From positions 3,164,501 through 3,228,500 of the forward strand of contig NC_135247.1 of the NCBI RefSeq assembly GCF_947623445.1: a DNA stretch of 64,000 nucleotides, given 5' to 3'. Source of the stretch: Clavelina lepadiformis. Taxonomy: Eukaryota; Chordata; Ascidiacea; Aplousobranchia; Clavelinidae. Below are positions 13,801 to 25,800 of this stretch, in pieces. A model generated the notes under the pieces. The model was given only the letters and a program-made list of their open reading frames with translations, did not search any database and was not told where the DNA came from. A program made the translations under genes and the position numbers. How positions within the stretch are numbered: the first letter of the stretch is position 1; each line of letters opens with the position of its first letter.

Positions 13801-16800
13801 ATGGGGGAGGGGGCGGAGCGGTTGGGAAAGGAACTGGGACACTCTTTTGGGGTGTAAATTTCCATTGACCAGGGGATTTCCCTCCTTCAGGAATGTAATA
13901 GTAATATCCGGGCCAGAGACTTCGGATTCGCTGGTGGTTAGATGCCAGGGCGTCGCGAAGAGCATCCACTTCGTCTGTTAGATCGGCAATCTAATAAAAG
14001 CGTCAAATAAATCGCTATAGTGGATGTGTCGTAGTTCATTTAATTCTTTATACAGAATAAGTCCATTGTGTCCATAATTTCCATTTCAACATTTCCGACA
14101 AAATCGTGCAAACCTCATTTAGATTCTGTCCTTTGCGGGCACGAAGAGCTTTCTTCAGTCGACCAACTTCGTTCTGTCTGACGGCAAGTGTATCGCGCAA
14201 CTTACGTATCGTGCCGTAACCACGTCCATTCTGTTCATAACATGCACGTCAAAGATAGAATGTTAATATACTTCAGAGAACATTGAACAAGTTTCGATTT
14301 TACCACAAATTATAATTATTCAAATATTTGCTTAAAATTGAGACAAATAGATCAAATTTAAAAATATATCTAAAAGTTTTATTTTTCTGATTTTTGAATT
14401 CTTTCGAAACTTCGCTTCTTGAGGATCACGAACCTCCTGGTTTCCTTCATGCGCCCTGAGAAGATCCTGGAGTGCTCCGATTTCCTCCTCCGCCTGTGCG
14501 AGGTCCCTCAGAGCCTCATCCGCGGTTTTTTCCGCATCCACCGCCTTCAGCATTTCGTCAGCTCGCTCCGCCTAAACAGAGGATCCTTTGAGAAGAGATT
14601 TTGCAAAAATTTAATCCCTTCGTTGACTCAATCTGATTAAAAGAAGAAAGAAGTTTGGAGAAATACCTTGAAGTAGGTCCTGGCTTGAGAGCTTACTGTT
14701 GTGTACGATGAAGCCTCACTGCTGTTACTATACGACCTTACTGACATTATGATGATTGCGTTCACACAAGTCCTGACATTAAACTGGTGAACGTCGATTT
14801 AAACGGCGTACATTCAACTTTTCTTTCTTATCCTAAACTTTATTATTTATTACTTTAGGACCCAAACTATCACCTTCCGCGTTTTTAGAAGAAATAAAAA
14901 TCGCTTGTTCAACTGCTTTCAACTCTTAAATTGACCAAACTAGTGCCACGACACGACAGCTAAGAGAATATCGAAACACTCTCCACTAAACCGGCAATTA
15001 AACTGGCAGCGAAGAACAATGGTTAAAAAGCTTGATCGCCGGTTGGAATGAAAAAAGCGCTCGAATTGGGGCAATAAGCGGCATAATAGTTTACAGAGAA
15101 GTGGTAAAGGACCTCTTGTTTGTGTCGAGTACTCTGAATACGCTTTGTCTTTCGCTGTACTTCTTCTAAACTAAGACTTGTTTATGTTACTAGAGTCTGA
15201 TACAGACGTATATAGAGAAACATTGAAATTTGACTTGGTTTGGTTTTGGTATACTGATACACTGTCACTTTGAAATTAAATGTATACTACTATACTAAAT
15301 ACTTTGATCGCTGTGTGAGGTCAGCTTATCTACCAAAGTAAGTAAATCGAAACCTAAACTGTGTTCTGTAGTACTAACTACCACAATATCTAGCAAAACT
15401 ACATTCACAAATATCTTTGAATAGTACATCAAGTAACAGATAGCTATTTCACCAGCACAATAGCATATAATGATTCCTATTGATCTCGATAATTACCTCT
15501 AGTTTTTCGAGTTTTCTGTGCAGAGCTTCGATCTTTGCGCGGTTCCCTTCCAGTTCCTTGGAAGTCGCGATGTCCCGATCTTTTATTCCTCTCCTGGTGG
15601 CTCCCAGCTCTCTCTCAAGATCCCGGAGCGCAGCCTGGGATCTGCGCGATGACGTCATAGTAATTTTATCTCTATCTATCCATGATAGTTATAAACTGCT
15701 TCTATATAATGCTGGGAATTTCTGAAAATATGGCGGATCAAAATATCTGCTTGCCTCCTCACTATCTTACACGAAGCAAAATATCCCTTTAAAACGAAGC
15801 AATAAATCTGAAGCTGATACAAGGAAGCCTAATTTTGTTATGAACAAAACTTGACCTTTAAGTTAAAGAATTTCCAACATCGACCAACCGACGTACTAGT
15901 TATTAAAAGTTTTATTAACTCCTTGTCTTTATGACTAGACAGTTTGACATTCCACATAACATAAACTCTGTTCTGCGATCTCTATACACGGCGTATGAAC
16001 TACACTTAAAGCTATCCCGTAGCGTCAGTGTAAACAGGCACACAAAAGAACTCTGAAAACTAGCATTTTACCCGAGTAATATACCTTGTTTATACAAAAA
16101 CACGCTAAAATTCCTATTCACAAATCTGTCATTAGTTTTAGCATAAAAAGGCTTGAAAATTTTAGCTTCGTTATTTTACGTTGTTCGGACTAGAATTTAA
16201 GATTTAAGAAAACCTACTTCGATATGCGATGACGCGAAACGAGTTTTGAAAATTTGACTGTTACATGATAAATGTGTTTGCAATCAGGTCAATATTTACA
16301 AACCGTAGTGGCAAATAATCAGAGCTCCTTTCCTTCATTACTACGTCAAACTTAACGACTGGTGTGTAAACGCACGACACAGATTCTACAATGACAGTTT
16401 TGCGTCATTGGTAAAATCCTAACTACTAAAATTTTTTGTAAGAATCTAACTGAAATGCAAGATTGATATGATATGATTGCTTAGGTTTAGACTACGTCCT
16501 TTAACATTTTATTTTAAATGAACTATTTTTCAAAATTTAAGAACTGCGTGCTGTGGCATAGAATGCGGCTTGGCCTTGAACATAACATCAAAATTTTTAA
16601 AACGTTGTGAACAACAAGCTCAGAATTTCCTCATGGCGTGTTTGTAAAATAAATCAAATTTCACCAAATTTTGTTTAGTTATTGTAAGAATCAGTTGTGT
16701 AATGACTTACTGTGCGTCAACTAATCTCGCCTTTTCCTCTCTTGCTCTCACTTCTTCTTCTCTCTTCGCTCTCTCGTTTTGAGCAAGAGTTCTCATCATT

Positions 16801-19800
16801 ACAGCGTCTTCTTCCGCCTGTAACAATGACAAGAAGGACGTCATAATCGTTTGACCTATTGACATTCAACTTTTACCAGAGCAAAAATTATCTCGGATTT
16901 GTTGAGCCAAGTTTTGTTGATTTAAGATTTTTAAGAGTTTTTGAGACCAAACATATTCTTTAAAAACTTGTACAACATTTCTCACCTCTTTAAGTCTTTC
17001 TTTCAAAACGTTAACGTCACCGTCAATAGTTTGAAGCGCGTTTTCGTGTTTGCGTTTTTCCGCTTCAATCTTCGCTTCGGTCGCGGCTTCCATTGTGGTT
17101 TTGTATTCCTGCTGGGCCTATAACAAACAACAAACGTCCGTATTAGAAAGGTTTATGTTAATAAAAGCGACTCTATACAAAGTGCAGATGTTACAGATGA
17201 AACGATTAGGCGTGGTCGGAATTAGGATAGTGTGTAGCAAGTAGGGATGGGCCGATACGAACCCAAATCCGAATAGATTCGCCGAATATCGCCTTCATGG
17301 AAGATTCGGGCGAACACGAATACCAACAATGGCAAACCCGAATACAATATTACTTATAAATTTACTGACTTTTGTTAAAAATGATGATCTAGTTTCCCGA
17401 CAAAGCTGAACTAGAGTCAGCAGTACTTACAATGAAGGTCGTTTTCCTAACAATTTTGCTTTTTCAATCGTTTTTTAAACACTATTTTTTCAAAAGAAAG
17501 CGATTTGTTTATCGATTACGTCATTTTACAAGCAAGACTGGACAACTTTTGGATGAAATTTTATTGTTTGGTTCTAATACGAATAGATTCGGGATTCGTT
17601 CGTGTCGACCTTCATGATATTCGGGTTCGTGCGAACCTTCCTCGTAGCACATCCCTAGTAGCAACCGTAGCGGGATACCTCTGCCAGTTTTTTCTTTAAA
17701 TTTGCCATGTGCTTTTCCAAAGCTTGCAACGCTTTTTCCGCTTTTTCTTTATCTTCGTTTTCTTTGTCTGTTGTTGATAAACGATTTAAACATTAAAAAA
17801 AAATTTTTCAATCAACAAAATCGTCTTTTTGATTCTAGTGAAGAATTGGAAGCAAATATTGCAGTAGAACTCACCAACAAGACCAAAAATAGTTTCATTC
17901 AAATTGTGTAGAGCTCGCGCTATCGGATCTTTATCTCGTCCAGAAGGCGCAGTTGCACGATCCCCCTTTCTTAGAGCTTCATTTAATTTTCCAATTTGGT
18001 GAACAACCTCGCCCGGTCTGAGCATCGCGTTCAGTGTTTCGCGATATCGCTGGTTGGAGTTTTCAAGTTGACCAGCTAAGTCGCGATTGTGTCCCTATCG
18101 AAGAGAAAAACCGAACATTACTGGTTAACAATATTCAGGTCAAGATGGCATCGAATAATAAAATAAACACAAGCATCGAAATACGCTGGCGCCTAATATC
18201 GTTGCTATAACGCAAAACTTTTATATTTCCAGTTAAATACAGTGATTACAAGAAAATAAGACCTCCGTAGAAGCCCTCATAAATTGCCTCAGCCGACGGT
18301 TTTTCACGTCGTCAGGGCGGGGTATTGGGAATAGTTTTCAACTAGCAATAACCGCGTCTCGGATAAACCTCATCGACTACGGTATCGCCTCTGCGCAAAG
18401 CTGAAGATATCACAACATTTTGCATTCCTATAATTTATGAAAAATCTTTTCATTTGTGGTACCAAGCGCAGCGATAAACGTAGTTGCGTGGTTTATAGCA
18501 TTTCTTGTCGCCTGAGTAGCCTGGCGGTAATTCGGTATAAGTCGTCGACGTCCAAGAAATTGTCGGTTTGACGCTCACTCTGAGCACACAACTGTGTCTT
18601 GGTAACGTACTTAAAGATTGAAACTGGGCATAAAGATTGGCTTCATTCGGCTTACCGTCCACTTAATCCAAAACTTAACGGACAGGTTTAAGCTACTGCA
18701 TGAGCAGTCTCGATAAAACACTTCGATATCAACGTGAAGTCTGCGCATTTTTTCGCTCTCGTATTATGCATCCGTTACAACCCGGTTTTGAAGTGGACAA
18801 AATCGATCCTTAATTTAACAACGCGACAATTGTTCAAATAGCGCTTAGTCAGTGTTTCGCCGTATCGTTTGTTGCAGGTTTCAAGTGAACCAGTTAAGTC
18901 GCGATTGTGTCCGATTCATAAGATGACGCTGAATACTCATACTTTTAGGGATCATGCCTTTAGAGCAGGGATGTAAAACTCAATCGCACCAGGGACCAAA
19001 ACTCAAAACTTATTTAACGCTGCGGGCCGTAAGGATAAACCTTGATTGTACGTTTCGTGACACGAGTACATGAATTGGAACAGGCAGCGAAACAACACCA
19101 AATTTTTGATGTTAGCAAAGGTTAAAGAATTAACAAACAATAAAGAAAAAACCAGCCTAAATTACAGGCGTTAGAATAAATCGATTTATTCTATCGTATG
19201 GTGGGGCAACTGCTGTATTGTGCGAATCGTTATTATCTTGTTTCTTGCTTGAAAAAAGTAAGTTATACTGTACAATGATCTCGCGGGCCGGAAATAGTTC
19301 AATGAATAAAATAACATTGCGGGCCAAGCTGTATTGTAAAGCGGGCCGGGAGTTTGACAGGCATGCTTTAGAGTTTAGAACATATACGTCTTGATAACGT
19401 CATTGAAGTATGACGGTACTCTTATGGTCAACCATATTTAAGTCAAATATTAAAGCAATAACCACATTGTAGCGTTCGCGATATGGCTGGTTGGAGTTTT
19501 CAAGTTGACCAGCTCGCAATTTTGTCCTTGTCGAAGAGAAAAACCGAACATTACTGGTAAACAATATTCAGATCAAGATGGCATCGAATAATAAAATAAA
19601 CATAAGCTTCGAAATACGTTGGTGCCTAATATCGCTGCTGCAACGGAAAACTTTTATATTTCCTGTTAAATACAGTGATTACAAGAAAATAAGACCTCCG
19701 TAGAAGCCCTCATAAATTGCCTCAGCCGACGGTTTTTCACGTCGTCAGGGCGGGGTATTGGGAATAGTTTTCAACTAGCAATAACCGCGTCTCGGATAAA

Positions 19801-22800
19801 CCTCATCGACTACGGTATCGCCTCTGCGCAAAGCTGAAGATATCACAACATTTTGCATTCCTATAATTTATGAAAAATCTTTTCATTTGTGGTACCAAGC
19901 GCAGCGATAAACGTAGTTGCGTGATTTATAGCATTTCTTGTCGCCTGAGTAGCCTGGCGGTAATTCGGTATAAGTCGTCGACGTCCAAGAAATTGTCGGT
20001 TTGACGCTCACTCTGAGCACACAACTGTGTCTTGGTAACGTACTTAAAGATTGAAACTGGGCATAAAGATTGGCTTCATTCGGCTTACCGTCTACTAAAT
20101 CCAAAACTTAACGGACAGGGTTAAGCTACTGCAGGAGCAGTCTCGATAAAACACTTCGATATCAACGTTAATTCTGCGCATTTTTTCGCTCTCGTATTAT
20201 GCATCCGTTACAACCCGGTTTTGAAGTGGACAAAATCGATCCTTAATTTAACAACGCGACAATTGTTCAAATAGCGCTTAGTCAGTGTTTCGCCGTATCG
20301 TTTGTTGCAGGTTTCAAGTGAACCAGTTAAGTCGCGATTGTGTCCGATTCATAAGATGACGCTGAATACTCATACTTTTAGGGATCATGCCTTTAGAGCA
20401 GGGATGTAAAACTCAATCGCACCAGGGACCAAAACTCAAAACTTATTTAACGCTGCGGGCCGTAAGGATAAACCTTGATTGTACGTTTCGTGACACGAGT
20501 ACATGAATTGGAACAGGCAGCGAAACAACACCAAATTTTTGATGTTAGCAAAAGCATTAAAGAATTAACAAACAATAAAGAAAAAAGCAGCCTAAATTAC
20601 AAGCGTTAGAATAAATCGATTTATTCTATCGTATGGTGGGGCAACTGCTGTATTGTGCGAATCTTTATTATCTTGTTTCTTGCTTGAAAAAAGTAAGTTA
20701 TACTGTACAATGATCTCGCGGGCCGGAAATAGTTCAATGAATAAAATAACATTGCGGGCCAAGCTGTATTGTAAAGCAGGCCGGGAGTTTGACACGCATG
20801 CTTTAGAGTTTAGAACCTATACGTCTTGATAACGTCATTGAAGTATGACGGTACTCTTATGGTCAACCATATTTAAGTCAAATATTAAAGCAATAACCAC
20901 ATTGTAACGTTCGCGATATGGCTGGTTGGAGTTTTCAAGTTGACCAGCTCGCAATTTTGTCCTTGTCGAAGAGAAAAACCGAACATTACTGGTAAACAAT
21001 ATTCAGATCAAGATGGCATCGAATAATAAAATAAACACAAGCATCGAAATACGCTGGCGCCTAATATCGTTGCTATAACGCAAAACTTTTATATTTCCAG
21101 TTAAATACAGTGATTACAAGAAAATAAGACCTCCGTAGAAGCCCTCATAAATTGCCTCAGCCGACGGTTTTTCACGTCGTCAGGGCGGGGTATTGGGAAT
21201 AGTTTTCAACTAGCAATAACCGCGTCTCGGATAAACCTCATCGACTACGGTATCGCCTCTGCGCAAAGCTGAAGATATCACAACATTTTGCATTTGTATA
21301 ACTTGTGAAAAAACTTTTCATTTGTGGTACCAAGCGCAACGATAAAAGTAATTGCGCCGTTTATTTTATAGCATTTCTTGTCGCCTGAGTAGCCTGGCGC
21401 CTGGCGGTATAAGTCGTCGACGTCCAAGAGGTTGTCAGTTTGAAGCTCACTCAGAGCACACGGCTGTGTATTGACAACGTACTTAAAGATTGAAACTGGA
21501 CATAAAGATTGGCTTCATTCGGCTTACCGTCCACTAAATCTAAAACTTAACGGACAGGTTTAAGCTACTGCACGAGCAGTCTTGATAAATGTATATATGA
21601 GAACCAATTCAAATGTATATATGAGAACCAATCTCCACTAACTCTTGAGAAATTGGTGACAAGCATAGATCGGGCTTTCAAATACAAAATAAATCAAATG
21701 GCAGAGGTTGGGGAACTAGAACTCAATTTAGATCCCAATTTTAAATTGAACGATTTGATGCCACCGTAGTTTGATAAACACAATCGTGGTTTAATATGTA
21801 GTGTATAGTCTCCTTCCATCGCTGTGTTGTGTCGTAAACGTTTTTAGAATATGCATGTATTATGTTAAGCATTGCTACATGGCGTATAAACAAATGGTGC
21901 TTTTTCTTATTGATTGTTTATTACTCACTCCAATAGACAGATTTTTTACTATATTGCTATGTGATATAACAGAAATGAAAGTGATATACGGTTCATATCA
22001 ACGTAAAATTCATGAAACAAAAAGTTATATTTATTAAATAGTATTTTTATTGTGTGTTTTTTTTTCTTGTTGTCATTTTACATTATTTGCGTGTTATAAA
22101 TTAATATGCAAATAAACAAACTATTGACAATTGTTCAAATTGCGCTTAGTGTTTCGCCGTATCGTTTGTTGCAGGTTTCAAGTGAACCAGTTAAGTCGTG
22201 ATTGTGTCCCATTCATAAGAAGACATTGAATACGCATGCTTTTAGGGATCATTCCTTTAGAACACATACGTCTTGATAACGTCATTTAAGTATGACAGTA
22301 GTCATATGGTCAACCATATTTAAAGTCAAATATTAAAGCAATAACCACATTAGGTAGGATGTCACGTTGCATCTAAACAAGTGCTCTTCAACCTTTTCGG
22401 TGTCATAGAACCACTGGTGTACTTTTGCAAATGTCATGGAATCTGTCATTAATAAAAGTTAAAAAGACTAGCATGACTAGAATAGAACACAAATATTTCA
22501 AATACCCCAACACAAATCACGCAATGTTTTTTGAGCTTCCCAGTACTGCGGCTAAGCGTACACTTCGAAGCAAGCGCAGCTACCAACACCAACAAGGTTT
22601 AGTTGCGAAACCGAATCAAGATTTTATATTCACGAATTATTTTTTCGTCACAATTCGATTGTTACGTCTGCATGGCGTAACGATGCTTGTTTGCCGACGG
22701 ACACTTAATTGGGCTTATTAATATTCTATTTCTTGAATGATTGCTACAGTTAACAAAAAAACGATTTCATAAAGCGATAAAGAATTGTTTTGCCGTGCTC

Positions 22801-25800
22801 GAAACGTTTTAACGATGAGTCACGTTCAGTACAATCGCAAAACTCCGATAAGTTTCTGACTGTTTCAAAACCTACGCGTTTTACTCGATCAGTGATTATT
22901 AGAAAATAAGACCTCCGTAGAAGCCCTCATAAATTGCCTCAGCCGACGGTTTTTCACGTCGTCAGGGCGGGGTATTGGGAATAGTTTTCAACTAGCAATA
23001 ACCGCGTCTCGGATAAACCTCATCGACTACGGTATCGCCTCTGCGCAAAGCTGAAGATTCGATAACATTTTGCAATTCTATAACTTTTGAAAAAACTTTC
23101 CATTTGTGGTACCAAGCGCAATGATCAACGTAACCACGTCATTTCCAAGCTTTTCGCCATGAACGTCGATTATATTAGTCGCATAGTATTCGTTTTTGTA
23201 TTCTGTATCCAGTAACAATGCTAACTTTTACTGAAGTAAATGAGTTCTTAATCTGATAACAGCGACAAATAACGTTGTCGTAACTGTTCTATTACGTCAT
23301 CACGCACATCACCATAGAAACGGCGTAAGTGCACGCTGACCGCCTCGGAACAAAAATACGACTTGCAGGTCTTTTATGCTATATCAAGAATTACTTTGTA
23401 AACTAGCAGCCTTATACAATATACAATCTTCACAATTTTACACACTTCATAATTCACGAAAACACTGGCATAAAATGAAATCGCCGTTAGATGGCACCAA
23501 AACCCGGCCATGGAAGCAAATGAAGTTCATTGCAACAAAGCTCATTGATTAAATATCATATGACTATGACCATTTGATAAAACATATGACTATTTGATAA
23601 AACATATGATTATGTAAAAGTTTATGAAAGTGCAAAATTCAACAAAATAAAGCGACTCCAGAAAAATTTAACATGGGTTTTCGGCAATTACCTTCAATTT
23701 CCCAACTTCTTTCTTCAGTGCAACCGCCTCTGCCTTGCGATCATCGAGATTATTCTGCAGTCTCGCCATTTCTTCCATTTGCTTGCTTAATGTGGCTTTG
23801 TCGCTTTGATTCTTACGATCTGACTCTTGCATGGACCTGTGAAGTCTGCAGGAAAGGATGACTGATTAATTTTATTATCTCGCAGAAGACTGAAATGATG
23901 CAGTTAGCAAGAAAGAATTTTGAGAAAAAGACACAATTTATTAGAAGCAATTCACCAATTAAAGATACTTTTGCACGATTTAAATTTTTACCTGACCAAT
24001 CATTCATTTTTATATAGTATTTAAAGTGCTACTTTAGATTGCAAAAACTATTACTCTTGAAACGCAGCAGTTTTTGTTTTTATAGTTATTTTTTACTGAA
24101 TTGTTCAATATAATTAAAAAAACTTAAAAACATTCCTATGTCAAAAATTTGTCAGCTACAGTTTAGTCAAACCATACTCTTCAATCCGTTTTTCTGCATC
24201 TTCCAGTTGCTTCTGCAGCTCTGCGTCATGTACACTCAATTCATTGGCTTCGGTCTGGAGGGCATTGTTCAGCTCTTGCATATCATTCATCGATCGATTA
24301 AGAGCGTCAAGCTTAACATAAAAGATAAATATGAATATTTCACCCACAATAAATTTATTTCTATGAGCTATTGAGGGGCTTAATTGCAAATGCGGCAGCG
24401 TCAATTTCAACCGTAGTTTGTCATTAAGATCTGTGACGTCACATTTTCAATCAAAAATAGTCAATTTGTTGAAGTAAGTACATGTGAGTACTATGCATGA
24501 GTACATATATAGAACATGTTCGCAACAATAAGTGAGCACACACAGGCAACCTAAGCAGTAATACATGCACGGAATATTTAAGGTTCTACAGTAGTAATGC
24601 AATATGCTATACATGGTTTGATTGCTGCTTTATGCTTGAAATTGCTATGGAGTTGCAGATGATGCTTCTAAAAAATGCCTGTGTACTATTTCTGTAACAC
24701 AAACACGCAAACTATGTGCATTTAGCAAAGTTTTTATGCATCATGTGCTTCATGTAATTGTAAAGTTGTGTACAATATACATAGTGAACAAGCATATTTT
24801 AGCATAACCTCATTTGCAGACGGTAATTTGATACCAAGATGGGATGTAACACAAAACGTGACTACCACACCTACTAAATGCAAGTGATGACGACTAGGTG
24901 GGTTGTATGACTAAGATCGCAACGATATGACGTAAAACCTGTGCCTTGTGTGAAGCCAACTAAACAATCAGAGTGCGCCACACGCTGCCTTAAAAGCGCT
25001 TGTATGCGTCATTAGTCATTACGGTCAGTTTAGTGGCTTCTTCAACTTGCTGTGGCGTGGCAGTTTCTGCAGATATGGCAGCTGCTAGGACAGGCGGCAA
25101 AATGTCATCTCTCTGGTATGCAATGCTAGATCCTCGTTGACGAATGATCAACTCGTTTAAGTCCTGGGTTGCCTGAAGAAGCTCGTTGAGCTCCCCTAAC
25201 ACTGACACCTAGGGATGCGATACCGTCAAGATATTGCACCGCAATAAAATCGCTGAAGCTTTAAACAAATGTCAAGTATTTCTGCTCTCAGGCAAGTAAA
25301 ATCAGCAATATATGGCTCCAAGAAAAATTGTGGAAAGTAATAAAAAAAACAAGTCAGTTTTAAAAGTGGCACTGTGCATCAAAACATATCGAGGTCATTA
25401 ACATATAGACTAAGCTTAGCGTACCGGTACATTTACGTAGGAGATTTATCTTTTAGCTCATGCAAACTCAAAAGAAAACTTGTCGTTCTGTAACTGTGTT
25501 GTGACATTACCTGTTGCTGAAGCTGACTGTAGTCATCCACGTCAGAAGAAAGTATTGACTTTTCTTGCTCTAAGGCTGCAAGTCGTCGCACCAATCTTTC
25601 CTTGTCTCGCAGCAGCTGGTCGAACTCTGCTCGTTGCGCATCGGCCTTCTGCCTCACATTGAGCAAATAATCCTGCAGTCCTCCGACAATCTCCTCCAGT
25701 TCATGACGAAGAGCATCGTCAGATGAAGTGGTTCCTGTGTTGTTTTAATAAAATCGATAAATATTTTACGATAAATGTTTTCAAGGGTATTCGAAACCGA

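Larger units (their letters stand above)
18040..22352 (-). repeat. Tandem ~1.43-kb repeat array carrying U4 snRNA genes
   Basis: Three consecutive units start near 18040, 19473 and 20908. Homologous points are 1433 and 1435 bases apart (U4 3' ends at 18258, 19691 and 21126). The first two units are nearly identical, including a shared hAT MITE. The third diverges after about 21.58 kb, lacks the MITE and contains an unrelated insertion. Each unit holds a U4 gene, its upstream element, a relic like the end of centriolin exon 18094-17875, and spacer. The array lies wholly in one centriolin intron except that the first unit begins inside that exon. Confidence 0.9.

Noticed and set aside
13646-13981. 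Plus-strand frame opposite the Tyr/Pro-rich centriolin exon
   Set aside because: Shadow of the real minus-strand exon, whose phase and splice sites fit the gene.
18450-20104. Twin minus-strand 70-73 codon frames in the two repeat units
   Set aside because: They overlap the U4 upstream elements and are duplicates of the same spacer. No homology or splice context supports coding.
22425-22721. 98-codon plus-strand frame between U4 copies 3 and 4
   Set aside because: No recognisable domain, no splice context, and lies in intronic spacer.
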